From contig JAGPFR010000010.1 in assembly GCA_018056425.1 (NCBI GenBank), positions 1 to 64,000 of the forward strand: a stretch of DNA of 64,000 nucleotides, read 5' to 3'. Positions 36,062 through 45,496 of the stretch are shown one piece after another. Numbering within the stretch: the first letter of the stretch is position 1; each line of letters starts with the position of its first letter. A program made the position numbers and the translations under genes. Source of the stretch: Lachnospiraceae bacterium (GTDB lineage: Bacteria; Bacillota; Clostridia; Lachnospirales; Lachnospiraceae). The notes beneath the pieces are model-generated. The model saw only the letters and a program-made list of their open reading frames with translations, searched no databases and was not told the origin of the DNA.

Positions 36062-36568
36062 ATGACAAGAGTAGGAAAATTCGAAAAGGTATCTTTTGAA
36101 CAGTTCAAATCCGGGATGGAAGATTTTAACCTTGATGACAATACATTAAAGGAGAAATATGACAGGATATCGCTTCCCGTAAGAGCCACTTCCGGAAGCG
36201 CAGGCTATGATATCAGAACCACCGTTGATATTAACCTCGAGCCAGGGCAGACCATCAAAATACCTACCGGCATCAGAGTTACAATGCTCGAAGACTGGAT
36301 GCTTGCAGTTTTCCCAAGAAGCGGTCTCGGATTTAAATTCAGGCTTCAGCTTAATAATACTGTCGGAATCATCGACAGTGATTACTATTTTTCAGATAAC
36401 GAAGGACATATCTTCGTAAAACTCACCAACGATTCCAATGAAGGCAAGACTGTTTCTCTTAAAGAGGGCGATGCTTTTGCCCAGGGTATTTTCCTTCCTT
36501 ACGGAATTACTGAAGATGATGACGTTACCGCATCGAGAAACGGCGGTTTCGGAAGTACCGGAAAATAA
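36062..36568 (+). CDS. dut: dUTP diphosphatase
   Basis: Dut hydrolyses dUTP to dUMP and so keeps uracil out of DNA. The 168-residue protein is the trimeric type with its five motifs: SGSAGYDIRT, PRSGLG (FPRSGLGFKF), NTVGIIDSDYYF, AQGIFLPYG and the C-terminal RNGGFGSTGK. About 40 residues precede motif 1, more than in the shortest forms. It lies behind nrdG, sharing deoxynucleotide metabolism, but is separated from it by a palindromic repeat whose right edge supplies the aggaga ribosome binding site. Confidence 0.92.
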   Translation: MTRVGKFEKVSFEQFKSGMEDFNLDDNTLKEKYDRISLPVRATSGSAGYDIRTTVDINLEPGQTIKIPTGIRVTMLEDWMLAVFPRSGLGFKFRLQLNNTVGIIDSDYYFSDNEGHIFVKLTNDSNEGKTVSLKEGDAFAQGIFLPYGITEDDDVTASRNGGFGSTGK

Positions 36569-36590
36569 AGAAAAACGCGTATGTAGAATC

Positions 36591-36613
36591 AAATACTATA
36601 TATAGTGTTTTTT
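36591..36613 (+). terminator. AT-rich terminator after dut
   Basis: aaatacta and tagtgttt form an 8-bp stem (one G-T pair) around tata and run into a T tract. The hairpin is weak in GC but in the expected place. Confidence 0.5.
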
Positions 36614-36626
36614 AATAATATTTTAA

Positions 36627-36656
36627 TTGTTTTTCCATATCAGTTTGATGTATTAT
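36627..36656 (+). promoter_or_regulatory. Probable promoter of the degV gene
   Basis: ttgttt (36627-36632) and tattat (36651-36656) have an 18-bp spacer. The leader then forms a cggtg...caccg stem (36663-36667 with 36692-36696) right before the ggagg ribosome binding site. Confidence 0.45.
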
Positions 36657-36706
36657 ATCAGTCGGTGTAAGCCAAAACTTACTAATGTTTTCACCGGAGG
36701 TATAAT

Positions 36707-37573
36707 ATGTTTAAGATTTACACTGATAACGGATCCGACATCCCTGAGGATTATGGTGCAGAGCATGGTATCGAAACCATCAATCTTGCGACCATAATTG
36801 ACGGTGTGGTTTATAATCAGGGTGTTACACTCAGCAAAGAGGAGTTCTATAAGAGACTTGCCGAAGGTGCAAAGCCTTCGACTTCCCAGGTTACTCCCGA
36901 ACAGGCTAAGAAGTTCTTTGAAGATAGGATCGATCAGGCCGATGAGTTCCTTTATATCGGACTTTCCTCCGGTTTATCAGGTACAGTTCAGAGCGTAATG
37001 CTCGCAGCCAAGGAAGTTATGGAAAAACATCCCGGAAAGAGGATCGAAGTAGTTGATTCACTTACCGGATCTCTTGGTGAAATGCTTCTTGTGACCAAAG
37101 CTGTCGATATGAGAGCTGCCGGTAAGAGCCTTGACGAAGTTGCACAGTTCTGTAAAGATAATGCAATCCATGCAAGTCTTGCTATTACCGTTGATAATCT
37201 CATGGACCTTTGGAGAGGCGGAAGAGTAAGTAAAACCAGTGCCGTTATCGGTACTGTAGCTGCGATCAAGCCATTTATCACCGTTAATAATGAGGGTAAG
37301 CTTGATGCAGGCGGTAAGATCAGAGGCAGAAAGAAGAGCCTTGATCATATCGTTGACTATATGGAAGAGCATCTGGGATCCTGCCGTGACATGAATGATA
37401 TCATCATGGTCGCACACGGAAACTGCCCCGAAGATGCCGAATATCTTAAAAATTTAATTGAGGAGCGTTTAGGCTTTAAGAAATTTATGGTTAACAGTAT
37501 GGGACCCATGATCGGAACCCATACCGGACCCACTATCTGTCTGGCCGGATATTTTGGTGAAACACGCTCCTGA
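36707..37573 (+). CDS. DegV-family fatty-acid-binding protein
   Basis: DegV/FakB-type proteins bind a fatty acid for phosphorylation by FakA. The 288-residue protein shows the N-terminal TDNGSDIPEDYGAEHGIETI, the conserved KPSTSQVTPEQ, LSSGLSGTVQS, DSLTGSLGEM and the C-terminal VNSMGPMIGTHTGPTI. Residue pattern and length are typical. Many genomes hold several degV genes, so this one's specific lipid role is open. It precedes miaB with 10 bp between the stop and the chosen start. Confidence 0.92.
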   Translation: MFKIYTDNGSDIPEDYGAEHGIETINLATIIDGVVYNQGVTLSKEEFYKRLAEGAKPSTSQVTPEQAKKFFEDRIDQADEFLYIGLSSGLSGTVQSVMLAAKEVMEKHPGKRIEVVDSLTGSLGEMLLVTKAVDMRAAGKSLDEVAQFCKDNAIHASLAITVDNLMDLWRGGRVSKTSAVIGTVAAIKPFITVNNEGKLDAGGKIRGRKKSLDHIVDYMEEHLGSCRDMNDIIMVAHGNCPEDAEYLKNLIEERLGFKKFMVNSMGPMIGTHTGPTICLAGYFGETRS

Positions 37574-37583
37574 CGGAGTGACT

Positions 37584-38996
37584 GTGAAAGAATCAGATAT
37601 CTTAGCAACAGAAAAACAGCTTGAATTCATACATGAATCATCACGTGTATTAAATAAGACCGAGTCCGAAATGGGACGTAAGCTTACTGCATCCGTTGTT
37701 ACCTTCGGATGCCAGATGAACGCACGAGATTCCGAAAAATTAGCCGGTATCCTTGTATCTGCGGGATTTAAGCTTCTCGAAGATACCGAGGATGCCGACT
37801 TTGTTTTGTATAATACCTGTACCGTAAGAGACAATGCCAATCAGAAACTCTACGGACATCTCGGAGAAGTTCATTCGCGTAAAAAGAAAAATCCCAATAT
37901 GATGGTCGGTATCTGCGGATGCCTTCCTCAGGAGCCTTCAGCGTTTGAGCGCCTTAAAAAGTCATATTCATTTGTTGATCTTATCTTCGGAACTCATAAT
38001 CTCTATGCTTTTCCCGAGTATTTAAGCAGACTTCTTGCGGGAGAAAGACATATCTATGAGATCATGGATCATTCCGACAATATCGTCGAAGATCTCCCCG
38101 TACTCAGAAAATACCCTTTCAAATCCGGCGTAAATATAATGTTCGGATGCAATAATTTCTGTACTTACTGTATTGTCCCTCATGTAAGAGGACGTGAAAG
38201 AAGCAGAGAAAGCGCAGATATTCTTGCAGAGGTAACAAAGCTTGCCGGGGCAGGCGTTAAAGAGGTTATGCTTCTCGGTCAAAACGTTAACTCTTACGGC
38301 AACGGACTTGATAATGAGATTTCTTTTCCGGAACTGCTTAAAAGAACCTGCGATATTCCGGGCATTGAAAGAGTCAGGTTTATGACATCACATCCGAAGG
38401 ATCTTTCGGATGAGCTGATAAAGACCATCAAAGAAAACGATAAGATCTGCAGACATCTTCATCTGCCTCTTCAGAGTGGTTCCACCAAAGTTTTGAAAGA
38501 GATGAACAGAAGATATACCAAAGAGCAGTATTTGGACCTTGCTCTAAAGATCCGTGATGAGATTCCGGACATTGCGATGACTACGGATATCATGGTCGGA
38601 TTCCCGGGTGAGACCGCTGCGGATGTAGACGATACCATTGATGTCATCAATAAGGTTAAGTACGATAACGCATTTACATTTATCTATTCCAAGAGAATGG
38701 GTACGCCTGCTGCCGTCAGGGAAGATCAGGTTCCCGAATCTCTTGTAAAAGAAAACTTTGACAGGGTATTAAAAGTTGTTCAGGATACCGCAAGGGAGCA
38801 GAGTCTCAGATGGCAGGGACTGACCCTTGATGCACTTGTTGAAGAAGAAAACACTACAATGGACGGATATGTTACCGGAAGACTTTCCAATAACATGATC
38901 GTACATTTTAAAGGTGAAAGGGATCTGATAGGTAATATTGTACCTGTCAGACTCGATGAATGCAGAGGCTTCTATTATATGGGAAGCAGGGCTTAA
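37584..38996 (+). CDS. miaB: tRNA-2-methylthio-N6-dimethylallyladenosine synthase
   Basis: MiaB adds the methylthio group to isopentenyladenosine-37 of tRNA, after MiaA. The protein has the UPF0004 domain cysteines (FGCQMNARDSEK, NTCTVRDNANQK, GICGCLPQE), the radical SAM motif CNNFCTYCIVPHVRGRE and a C-terminal TRAM domain. I chose GTG 37584, which has cggag five bases upstream and starts after the degV stop. In-frame TTG 37554 and GTG 37557 overlap degV. miaA lies two genes away, the usual Firmicutes arrangement around mutS-mutL. Confidence 0.94.
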   Translation: MKESDILATEKQLEFIHESSRVLNKTESEMGRKLTASVVTFGCQMNARDSEKLAGILVSAGFKLLEDTEDADFVLYNTCTVRDNANQKLYGHLGEVHSRKKKNPNMMVGICGCLPQEPSAFERLKKSYSFVDLIFGTHNLYAFPEYLSRLLAGERHIYEIMDHSDNIVEDLPVLRKYPFKSGVNIMFGCNNFCTYCIVPHVRGRERSRESADILAEVTKLAGAGVKEVMLLGQNVNSYGNGLDNEISFPELLKRTCDIPGIERVRFMTSHPKDLSDELIKTIKENDKICRHLHLPLQSGSTKVLKEMNRRYTKEQYLDLALKIRDEIPDIAMTTDIMVGFPGETAADVDDTIDVINKVKYDNAFTFIYSKRMGTPAAVREDQVPESLVKENFDRVLKVVQDTAREQSLRWQGLTLDALVEEENTTMDGYVTGRLSNNMIVHFKGERDLIGNIVPVRLDECRGFYYMGSRA

Positions 38997-39009
38997 AAGG
39001 AGCTTTACC

Positions 39010-41853
39010 ATGCCTGATATAAATGATGTTTCACCCATGATGCAAAACTATCTGGAGACCAAGAAGCAGTATCCGGATTCCATTTTGTTTTACAGAATAG
39101 GCGATTTCTATGAAATGTTTTTCGATGATGCCGTTCAGGTCTCAAGAGAACTTGAACTGGTACTTACCGGAAAATCATGCGGACTTGAAGAAAGAGCGCC
39201 CATGTGCGGCGTTCCTTTTCATGCTGCGGATACATATATATCCAGGCTTGTTTCAAAAGGATATAAGGTAGCTATCTGCGAACAGGTTGAAGATCCCAAG
39301 CTTGCCAAGGGACTTGTGAAGCGTGAAGTCATCAAGGTTGTAACTCCCGGAACCAATATTAATTCTCTTACACTTGATTCAGGCAGGAATAATTACCTGA
39401 TGTGTATCTGTTATCAGGATAACGAGATCGGTATAAGCGTAGTTGACGTTTCAACCGGTGAATTCCTTGTTTCCGAAGTATCATCAGTAAATCAGATCGG
39501 AGACTTTCTCGGAAGATTCGAGCCTTCCGAGATAATTTGCAATAATGCATTTTCTGTTCAAAGCGATCTCCTTAATTCGATAAAAGAAAGATTTAATATT
39601 CCCGTAACTGTTCTCGATAATGCCGTATTTGAAGAAAAAACCGCAACAGGTGAAGTTCTCAGACAGTTCAAAGTTAAGAGCCTGATAGGCCTCGGACTGG
39701 ATTCGATGATCCCAGGCGTTCTTGCTGCGGGTGCTTCACTCATCTATCTGCATGATACTCAGAAAACAGATCTCGGAAATCTTTCTGAGATACATCCTTA
39801 TATTGCAGATAAATACATGATGCTCGATTCTTCATCCAGAAGAAATCTTGAGCTCACCGAAACAATAAGGGATAAGCAGAAAAAAGGATCACTTCTCGGA
39901 GTTCTTGATCGTACCAAGACTGCAATGGGCGGAAGACTTCTGAGAACATTTCTTGAACAGCCCCTTATCGATGAATCCGAGATCATCAAAAGGCAGGAGG
40001 CAATCTCTGCTTTTAATGCAAATACAATAGCAAGGGATGAATTAAGAGAATATCTTACTCCTGTTTATGACCTTGAGAGACTTCTTGCAAAAGTAAGCTT
40101 CGGAACTGCAACCCCGCCCGATCTTTTGTCCCTTGCATCATCGCTTCAGATGCTTCCTCATATTAAGACCGTACTTGAGGATGTTCATTCCGAAGAGATT
40201 GATGTACTTAAAGAAAGATTCGATATTCTCGCAGATATCGAATCACTTATTACGAATGCGATAAAAGAAGAACCCGAAACCACCATCAGGGACGGAAATA
40301 TAATTAAGGATGGTTTTAACGAAGAGGTCGACAGATTAAGAAGTGCTAAGACCGAAGGCAAAGGGTGGCTTGCACAGCTTGAAGAAGCCGAAAAAGAAAG
40401 AACCGGGATCAAAGGTCTTAAGATCAAATTCCATAAATCTTTCGGTTACTTTTTTGAAGTGACAAATTCATATCTTGATAAAGTACCTGAAGATTTCATA
40501 CGCCGTCAGACTCTTACAACCTGTGAAAGATTCACCTCCGTTAAGTTAAAAGAACTTGAAGACAGTGTTCTTAATGCTGATGAGAAGATCAGAAATCTCG
40601 AGTACGATCTCTTTTGTCAGATAAGAAATACCGTCGGTGCGGAGAGTGAAAGGATCTTAAAAACAGCCAAGTGCATTGCCTTTTTGGATGTTTATACGGA
40701 TCTTGCATATATCGCCGAAGTTAACAGATATGTTAAACCCCATATAAACACTAAGGGTATCATCAATATCAAAGAAGGAAGACATCCCGTTGTTGAGAAA
40801 ATGCTCGGGGGCGAACTCTTTGTATCAAATGATACTTATCTTGATAATTCATCAAATCTTGTCAGTATAATCACCGGACCCAACATGGCCGGTAAATCCA
40901 CATACATGAGACAGACTGCGCTTATTGTTCTTATGTCTCAGATTGGTTCCTATGTTCCTGCAACCTCTGCAGATCTGTGTGTGGTGGACAGGATATTTAC
41001 AAGAGTAGGTGCTTCCGATGATCTTGCATCCGGTCAGTCCACATTTATGATCGAGATGAATGAGGTATCAAACATCCTCAGAAATGCGACTTCCAAGAGT
41101 CTTCTTATTCTCGATGAGATTGGAAGAGGTACATCTACTTTTGACGGTCTTGCGATCGCATGGGCTGTTATAGAGCATATCAGCAATAAGAGAATAATAG
41201 GAGCAAAGACACTTTTTGCAACTCATTATCATGAACTCACCGAACTTGAAGGTAAGATCGATAATGTACATAACTATTGCATCGCGGTTAAAGAGTCGGG
41301 GGATGATATTGTTTTCCTCAGAAAGATAATCAAGGGCGGTGCGGACAGAAGTTACGGAATCCAGGTAGCTAAGCTTGCAGGTGTTCCGGATATCGTTATC
41401 GACAGAGCCAAGGAGATAGCATCATCCCTTGCTCTTCAGGATATATCAACTATCGTGGAATCGATCGCTGCGGGAGACCAGGGAAGCGGTAAGATCAAGA
41501 AAGTAACCAAACCCGATGAAGTCGACAGCGGTCAGCTTTCATTTTTTGACCTTGTTTCTGATGAAGATCTGTTAAAAGAGATCGAAGAGATAGATATCCA
41601 GAATCTTACTCCCCTCGATGCACTTAATAAGGATAAGAGAGCTTCTTATAAGATAATCGGTCAGGTATTTGATACATATTGGATCGTGCAGTATGAGCAG
41701 CAGATGTTCATAATCGATCAGCATGCCGCTCATGAAAAAGTAAATTACGAAAGATTCGTCAAAAGGATCCATGCGGGCGAACATCCGACTCAGATGCTTA
41801 TGCCTCCGATAATCGTAACTCTTACTGGAGCCGAGGAATCCGTTCTTAAATGA
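39010..41853 (+). CDS. mutS: MutS fused in frame to the start of the MutL C-terminal domain
   Basis: Residues 1-~872 are a complete-looking MutS: mismatch-binding FYRIGDFYEMF, clamp and lever domains, Walker A GPNMAGKSTYM (623-631) and LLILDEIGRGTSTFDGLA. Near the normal MutS end (LTPLDALN) the chain passes directly into the MutL C-terminal endonuclease domain: YKIIGQVFDTYWIVQ and DQHAAHEKVNYE (Asp903 onward). It stops after EESVLK because of an extra A in cttaaatga. The rest of MutL continues in another frame to 42220. The whole MutL ATPase region is missing. Start ATG 39010 follows aaaaggagc. This may be a true deletion or an assembly error. Confidence 0.88.
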   Translation: MPDINDVSPMMQNYLETKKQYPDSILFYRIGDFYEMFFDDAVQVSRELELVLTGKSCGLEERAPMCGVPFHAADTYISRLVSKGYKVAICEQVEDPKLAKGLVKREVIKVVTPGTNINSLTLDSGRNNYLMCICYQDNEIGISVVDVSTGEFLVSEVSSVNQIGDFLGRFEPSEIICNNAFSVQSDLLNSIKERFNIPVTVLDNAVFEEKTATGEVLRQFKVKSLIGLGLDSMIPGVLAAGASLIYLHDTQKTDLGNLSEIHPYIADKYMMLDSSSRRNLELTETIRDKQKKGSLLGVLDRTKTAMGGRLLRTFLEQPLIDESEIIKRQEAISAFNANTIARDELREYLTPVYDLERLLAKVSFGTATPPDLLSLASSLQMLPHIKTVLEDVHSEEIDVLKERFDILADIESLITNAIKEEPETTIRDGNIIKDGFNEEVDRLRSAKTEGKGWLAQLEEAEKERTGIKGLKIKFHKSFGYFFEVTNSYLDKVPEDFIRRQTLTTCERFTSVKLKELEDSVLNADEKIRNLEYDLFCQIRNTVGAESERILKTAKCIAFLDVYTDLAYIAEVNRYVKPHINTKGIINIKEGRHPVVEKMLGGELFVSNDTYLDNSSNLVSIITGPNMAGKSTYMRQTALIVLMSQIGSYVPATSADLCVVDRIFTRVGASDDLASGQSTFMIEMNEVSNILRNATSKSLLILDEIGRGTSTFDGLAIAWAVIEHISNKRIIGAKTLFATHYHELTELEGKIDNVHNYCIAVKESGDDIVFLRKIIKGGADRSYGIQVAKLAGVPDIVIDRAKEIASSLALQDISTIVESIAAGDQGSGKIKKVTKPDEVDSGQLSFFDLVSDEDLLKEIEEIDIQNLTPLDALNKDKRASYKIIGQVFDTYWIVQYEQQMFIIDQHAAHEKVNYERFVKRIHAGEHPTQMLMPPIIVTLTGAEESVLK

Positions 41854-42220
41854 TAATATCGAAAGCTTTAAAAACATCGGTTTTGACATTGAGAACTTCG
41901 GAGGGAATGAATATGCATTAAGAGGCGTTCCCACCGATCTGTTCAGACATTCCGAAAAAGAACTGTTCCTTGCCATACTTGATGAACTTGCGGAAAATCC
42001 CGGCCTTGGAAGTTTTAAAACCATAGACGAAAAAATCGCCGGCATGGCCTGCAAGGCTTCCGTTAAAGGAGGAGACCGTATCGGGATCGAACAGGCGCAG
42101 AAACTTATAGACGAGCTTCTTACTCTTGATAATCCGTATAATTGTCCTCACGGAAGACCTACTATCATTTCGATCACTAAGACAGATATGGAAAAGAAAT
42201 TCCAGAGAATCGTTAACTGA
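41641..42220 (+). pseudogene. mutL: mutL remnant: C-terminal domain only, frameshifted
   Basis: This is what remains of mutL between mutS and miaA. The first part, in the mutS frame, gives YKIIGQVFDTYWIV and the endonuclease motif DQHAAHEKVNYE. After 41848 the homology moves by one base and reads NDNIESFKNIGFDIENFGG, then ACKASVKGGDRIG and the metal-site motif CPHGRPT, ending at 42220. The N-terminal GHKL ATPase and linker, about 400 residues, are absent. Removing one A from the aaa at 41848-41850 restores a continuous frame. The remnant cannot supply MutL function. Confidence 0.85.
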
Positions 42221-43176
42221 TGAATAATAAACCGCCTCTTATAATCTTATCAGGTCCTACCGCAACGGGAAAAACTGATCTTTCCGTTTTATTTGCGATG
42301 CAGCATGATCTTGAGATCATATCCGCAGACTCCGCTCAGGTATATAAAGGGATGGATATCGGAAGTGCGAAGATCACAGAAGAAGAAAAAAAGGGGGTTC
42401 CGCATCATCTGATCGATGTCTGCGAACCGAATGAGGATTATTCGGCTTTTCGTTTTAAGGATATGGCTTCAGTTGCCATATCTGATATATATAAAAGAGG
42501 CAGGGTTCCGATGGTAGTCGGAGGAACCGGATTCTATATTCAGGCTCTTTTAAAAGGTGTTGATTTTGACGATGACGGGCCGGATGAAGACTACAGAAAT
42601 TCCCTTCAGCTTCTTGCCGATCAAAACGGACCTTCCTGCATCCATAAAATGCTGAGAAAGATCGATCCGGGAAGTGCGGAAAAGATCCCTGAAGGAAATG
42701 TTAAGAGAGTTATAAGAGCACTTGAATATCATCATCTGACGGGCAGGAAGATCTCCGAACATAATGAAGAAGAGAGTAAGAAAGAAGCTGAATTCAATGC
42801 TGCATATTTTGTTCTGGTCGATGAAAGAAAGATCATGTATGAAAGGATCGACAAAAGAGTCGATAAAATGATCGAAGCAGGTCTTGAAAGAGAAGTCAGG
42901 TCTCTTTTGGATAAGGGCACAGATCCTGACAGCGTCTCCATGCAGGCTATCGGTTATAAAGAGATGGTTCCTTATATTCGAGGAGAATACTCTCTGGAAG
43001 AAGCTGTTTATCAGATCAAGCTCCGCACAAGGCATTTTGCAAAAAGACAGATTACATGGTATAAAAGAGAGCCTGATGTTATATATATAGATCGCGGTGA
43101 ATTCGATAACGATAATGAGAAGATGTCGGAATTTATGTACAGCGAGTGTTTGAAAAGAGGAATATTTAATGAATGA
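42220..43176 (+). CDS. miaA: tRNA dimethylallyltransferase
   Basis: MiaA attaches the isopentenyl group to A37 of tRNAs reading UNN codons, the substrate for MiaB. The 318-residue protein has the P-loop GPTATGKTDLS, SADSAQVYKGMDIGSAK, HHLIDV, VGGTGFYIQALL and the C-terminal tRNA-contacting RTRHFAKRQITWYKRE. Its ATG overlaps the stop of the mutL remnant by one base. It overlaps the next gene by 8 bp. Confidence 0.96.
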   Translation: MNNKPPLIILSGPTATGKTDLSVLFAMQHDLEIISADSAQVYKGMDIGSAKITEEEKKGVPHHLIDVCEPNEDYSAFRFKDMASVAISDIYKRGRVPMVVGGTGFYIQALLKGVDFDDDGPDEDYRNSLQLLADQNGPSCIHKMLRKIDPGSAEKIPEGNVKRVIRALEYHHLTGRKISEHNEEESKKEAEFNAAYFVLVDERKIMYERIDKRVDKMIEAGLEREVRSLLDKGTDPDSVSMQAIGYKEMVPYIRGEYSLEEAVYQIKLRTRHFAKRQITWYKREPDVIYIDRGEFDNDNEKMSEFMYSECLKRGIFNE

Positions 43177-44455
43177 TGTATCCAGAGAGCTTTACAGAGA
43201 GCTCGGAATCAATGATAAAGTGATCGATATTTCCGAAGAAGTACTGGGCAGACTTGAAGACAGATTTGCAAAGATCGATGAGAATGCCGATTATTGCACT
43301 CTTAAGGTTTTAAGAGCCTTTCAGAAGAACAATGTCAATGAAAGCTGTCTTATGGGAACGACCGGTTACGGATATAACGATCTGGGAAGAGAGACGCTTG
43401 AAAAGGTCTATGCGGATTATTTCCATACGGAGGACTGCCTTGTAAGGCCTCAGATCACATGCGGAACACATGCTCTTGCACTTGCTCTCATTAGCAATTT
43501 AAGACCCGGTGATGAACTGGTCAGCGCTGTAGGAAAGCCTTACGATACTCTTGAAGAGGTTATAGGAATAAGACCTTCAACAGGTTCCCTTGCAGAGTAT
43601 GGGATAACCTATGCTCAGGCAGATCTCAATGAAGACGGAACCCCCAATTTTGAAAATATCAAAAATGCAATTTCCGATAAGACAAAACTGGTAACAATAC
43701 AGAGGTCAAAAGGATACCAGACAAGACCTTCACTTTCCGTTTCGGTTATTGCAGATATTATAAAAACTGTTAAAGCAGTCAGAAAAGACATTATCTGTAT
43801 GGTAGATAACTGCTACGGAGAATTTGTCGAACCCATCGAGCCCACCGATGTAGGAGCTGATATGGTCGTGGGATCGCTTATCAAAAATCCCGGCGGCGGA
43901 CTTGCACAGGTCGGAGGTTACATCGCAGGAACAAAAGAATGTATCGAAAACTGTTCCTACAGATTGACCGCTCCCGGACTCGGAAGGGAAGTCGGACCTT
44001 CACTTGAAGCTCTTCCCAGAATGTACCAGGGATTTTTTATGGGTCCAACCGTTACGGCTTCTGCATTAAAAAGTGCGATCTTTGCTGCCAATCTCTTTGA
44101 AAAGTACGGATTTGAAAGTTTTCCTTCAGGCTGCGAGGAAAGACATGATATCATCCAGGCAATCACATTCGGTAAGCCCGAGGGACTTATTGCTTTCTGT
44201 GAAGGCATTCAGGCAGCGGCTCCCGTTGATTCTTCATTTGCGCCCGAACCCTGGGATATGCCCGGATATGATTCCAAGGTTATCATGGCGGCAGGAGCTT
44301 TTGTTTCAGGCTCATCCATCGAATTATCTGCCGACGGCCCCTTAAGAGACCCTTATACCGCTTATTTTCAGGGCGGAATAACCTGGTCCCACGGTAAATT
44401 CGGTATTATGAAGGCATTCCAAACACTGGTGGATAAAGGCCTGATTTTGTGTTAA
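43169..44455 (+). CDS. YnbB-type PLP enzyme (methionine gamma-lyase / aluminium-resistance family)
   Basis: The 428-residue PLP-dependent protein belongs to the family annotated as methionine gamma-lyase-like or aluminium resistance protein (YnbB in B. subtilis). The probable PLP lysine is in TIQRSKGYQTRPSL. Other marks are GTTGYGYNDLGRETLE, RPQITCGTHALALAL, VDNCYGEFVE and NPGGGLAQVGGYIAG. The family order miaB-mutS-mutL-miaA-ynbB is widespread. The physiological substrate is unsettled. ATG 43169 lies inside the miaA 3' end. Confidence 0.87.
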   Translation: MNDVSRELYRELGINDKVIDISEEVLGRLEDRFAKIDENADYCTLKVLRAFQKNNVNESCLMGTTGYGYNDLGRETLEKVYADYFHTEDCLVRPQITCGTHALALALISNLRPGDELVSAVGKPYDTLEEVIGIRPSTGSLAEYGITYAQADLNEDGTPNFENIKNAISDKTKLVTIQRSKGYQTRPSLSVSVIADIIKTVKAVRKDIICMVDNCYGEFVEPIEPTDVGADMVVGSLIKNPGGGLAQVGGYIAGTKECIENCSYRLTAPGLGREVGPSLEALPRMYQGFFMGPTVTASALKSAIFAANLFEKYGFESFPSGCEERHDIIQAITFGKPEGLIAFCEGIQAAAPVDSSFAPEPWDMPGYDSKVIMAAGAFVSGSSIELSADGPLRDPYTAYFQGGITWSHGKFGIMKAFQTLVDKGLILC

Positions 44456-44517
44456 AATATCAAAGATTGCGAAATTTGATACAATTGCAATCGTATGTTA
44501 TTTTTGGAGACTGTTAA

Positions 44518-44760
44518 ATGAGATATAAGGGATGGGTATTATTTTTCCTTGTGATAATCGGGTTTATACTCGGTAATCTCATCGGAACACATTGCAATAT
44601 CGCTTTTTTGTCCTATGGCGGACAGTTTGGACTGACATCACCTCTTGAACTTAATCTCGGTTTTGTAGTCCTGACATTCGGACTTACATTTAATATTACC
44701 ATTGCCGGGATTCTCGGAATGGTAGCCGCATTTGTGGCATATAAGTTCATGAAGATCTGA
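44518..44760 (+). CDS. DUF4321 small membrane protein
   Basis: The 80-residue protein has two transmembrane helices (about 4-22 and 48-78) and the DUF4321 pattern: an early GFILGNLIG, a central PLELNLGFVVLTFGLTFNI and a terminal GMVAAFVAYKF. It regularly sits before radC and mreB in Clostridia, as here, and has no known function. The ribosome binding site is ttggaga. The 62-bp gap upstream shows no certain promoter. Confidence 0.82.
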   Translation: MRYKGWVLFFLVIIGFILGNLIGTHCNIAFLSYGGQFGLTSPLELNLGFVVLTFGLTFNITIAGILGMVAAFVAYKFMKI

Positions 44761-44792
44761 TATGCGTGCCCCGGAGAAGGGGAAAGGCGCAT

Positions 44793-45482
44793 GTGACGAT
44801 CGGTAAAGAAAACAAAGAAGAAAAGCCATACGAAAGATTTGACCTCTTTGGTGCCGAGAGCTTAACTGATGCCGAGCTTCTTGCAATAATATTAAGAACC
44901 GGCACAAAGGGAAGCGACGCCGTGGATCTGTCCAGAAAAGTCCTTAAGATCGGGAAATATCCGAGAACAGGATTTCTGGGACTGTATGATGCGGATATTG
45001 AAGATCTTGTGAAGATATCAGGCATCGGTAAAGTAAAAGCTATCAAGCTTAAAGCTCTTGCAGAAATATCCAGACGGATGCACGAGGCAAAACTTGCCGA
45101 AGGATTAAATGTTTCAAATGCATCATCCGTAGCCGCATATTATATGGAGCGGATGAGACATAATAAATGCGAGATAGTTTACCTTCTCAGCATTGATTCA
45201 AAAGGGAAAGTATTAAGAGAATCGGAAATTTCCAGAGGCAGTGTTAACAGATCGCTTGCTTCTGTAAGATCCATAATGATGGAAGCCCTGGATGCGGAAG
45301 CGGTTCATCTGATACTAATGCATAATCATCCGAGCGGAGATCCGACTCCGTCCAAAGATGATAATGACCTTACAAGAAAGCTTTCCGAAAGCTGCAAATT
45401 GATGGAAATACCGCTTTTGGATCACATAATAATCGGTGATAACCAGTATTACAGTTATAACGAATCGGGACTTTTACGGTAA
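44793..45482 (+). CDS. radC: RadC-family JAB-domain protein
   Basis: The 229-residue protein has an N-terminal helix-hairpin-helix region (LVKISGIGKVKAIKLKALAEISRR) and a C-terminal JAB/MPN metal site, HNHPSGDPTPSKDD, with EAVHLILM before it. RadC proteins are no longer considered radiation-repair enzymes; a DNA-related role is likely but unproven. I chose GTG 44793 because gggaaagg precedes it; GTG 44766 has no ribosome binding site. The maf gene often found beside it is not here. Confidence 0.9.
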   Translation: MTIGKENKEEKPYERFDLFGAESLTDAELLAIILRTGTKGSDAVDLSRKVLKIGKYPRTGFLGLYDADIEDLVKISGIGKVKAIKLKALAEISRRMHEAKLAEGLNVSNASSVAAYYMERMRHNKCEIVYLLSIDSKGKVLRESEISRGSVNRSLASVRSIMMEALDAEAVHLILMHNHPSGDPTPSKDDNDLTRKLSESCKLMEIPLLDHIIIGDNQYYSYNESGLLR

Positions 45483-45496
45483 AGAAAGGAAATGTT

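Noticed and set aside
35784..36065. Open frames on both strands between nrdG and dut
   Set aside because: They cover the palindromic repeat; symmetry explains the matching open frames on both strands, and no protein family is recognised.
44453..44458. Extended -10 (TGtTAAAAT) before DUF4321
   Set aside because: It overlaps the 3' end of the PLP enzyme gene and has no -35 partner; AT-rich chance matches of this quality are common.
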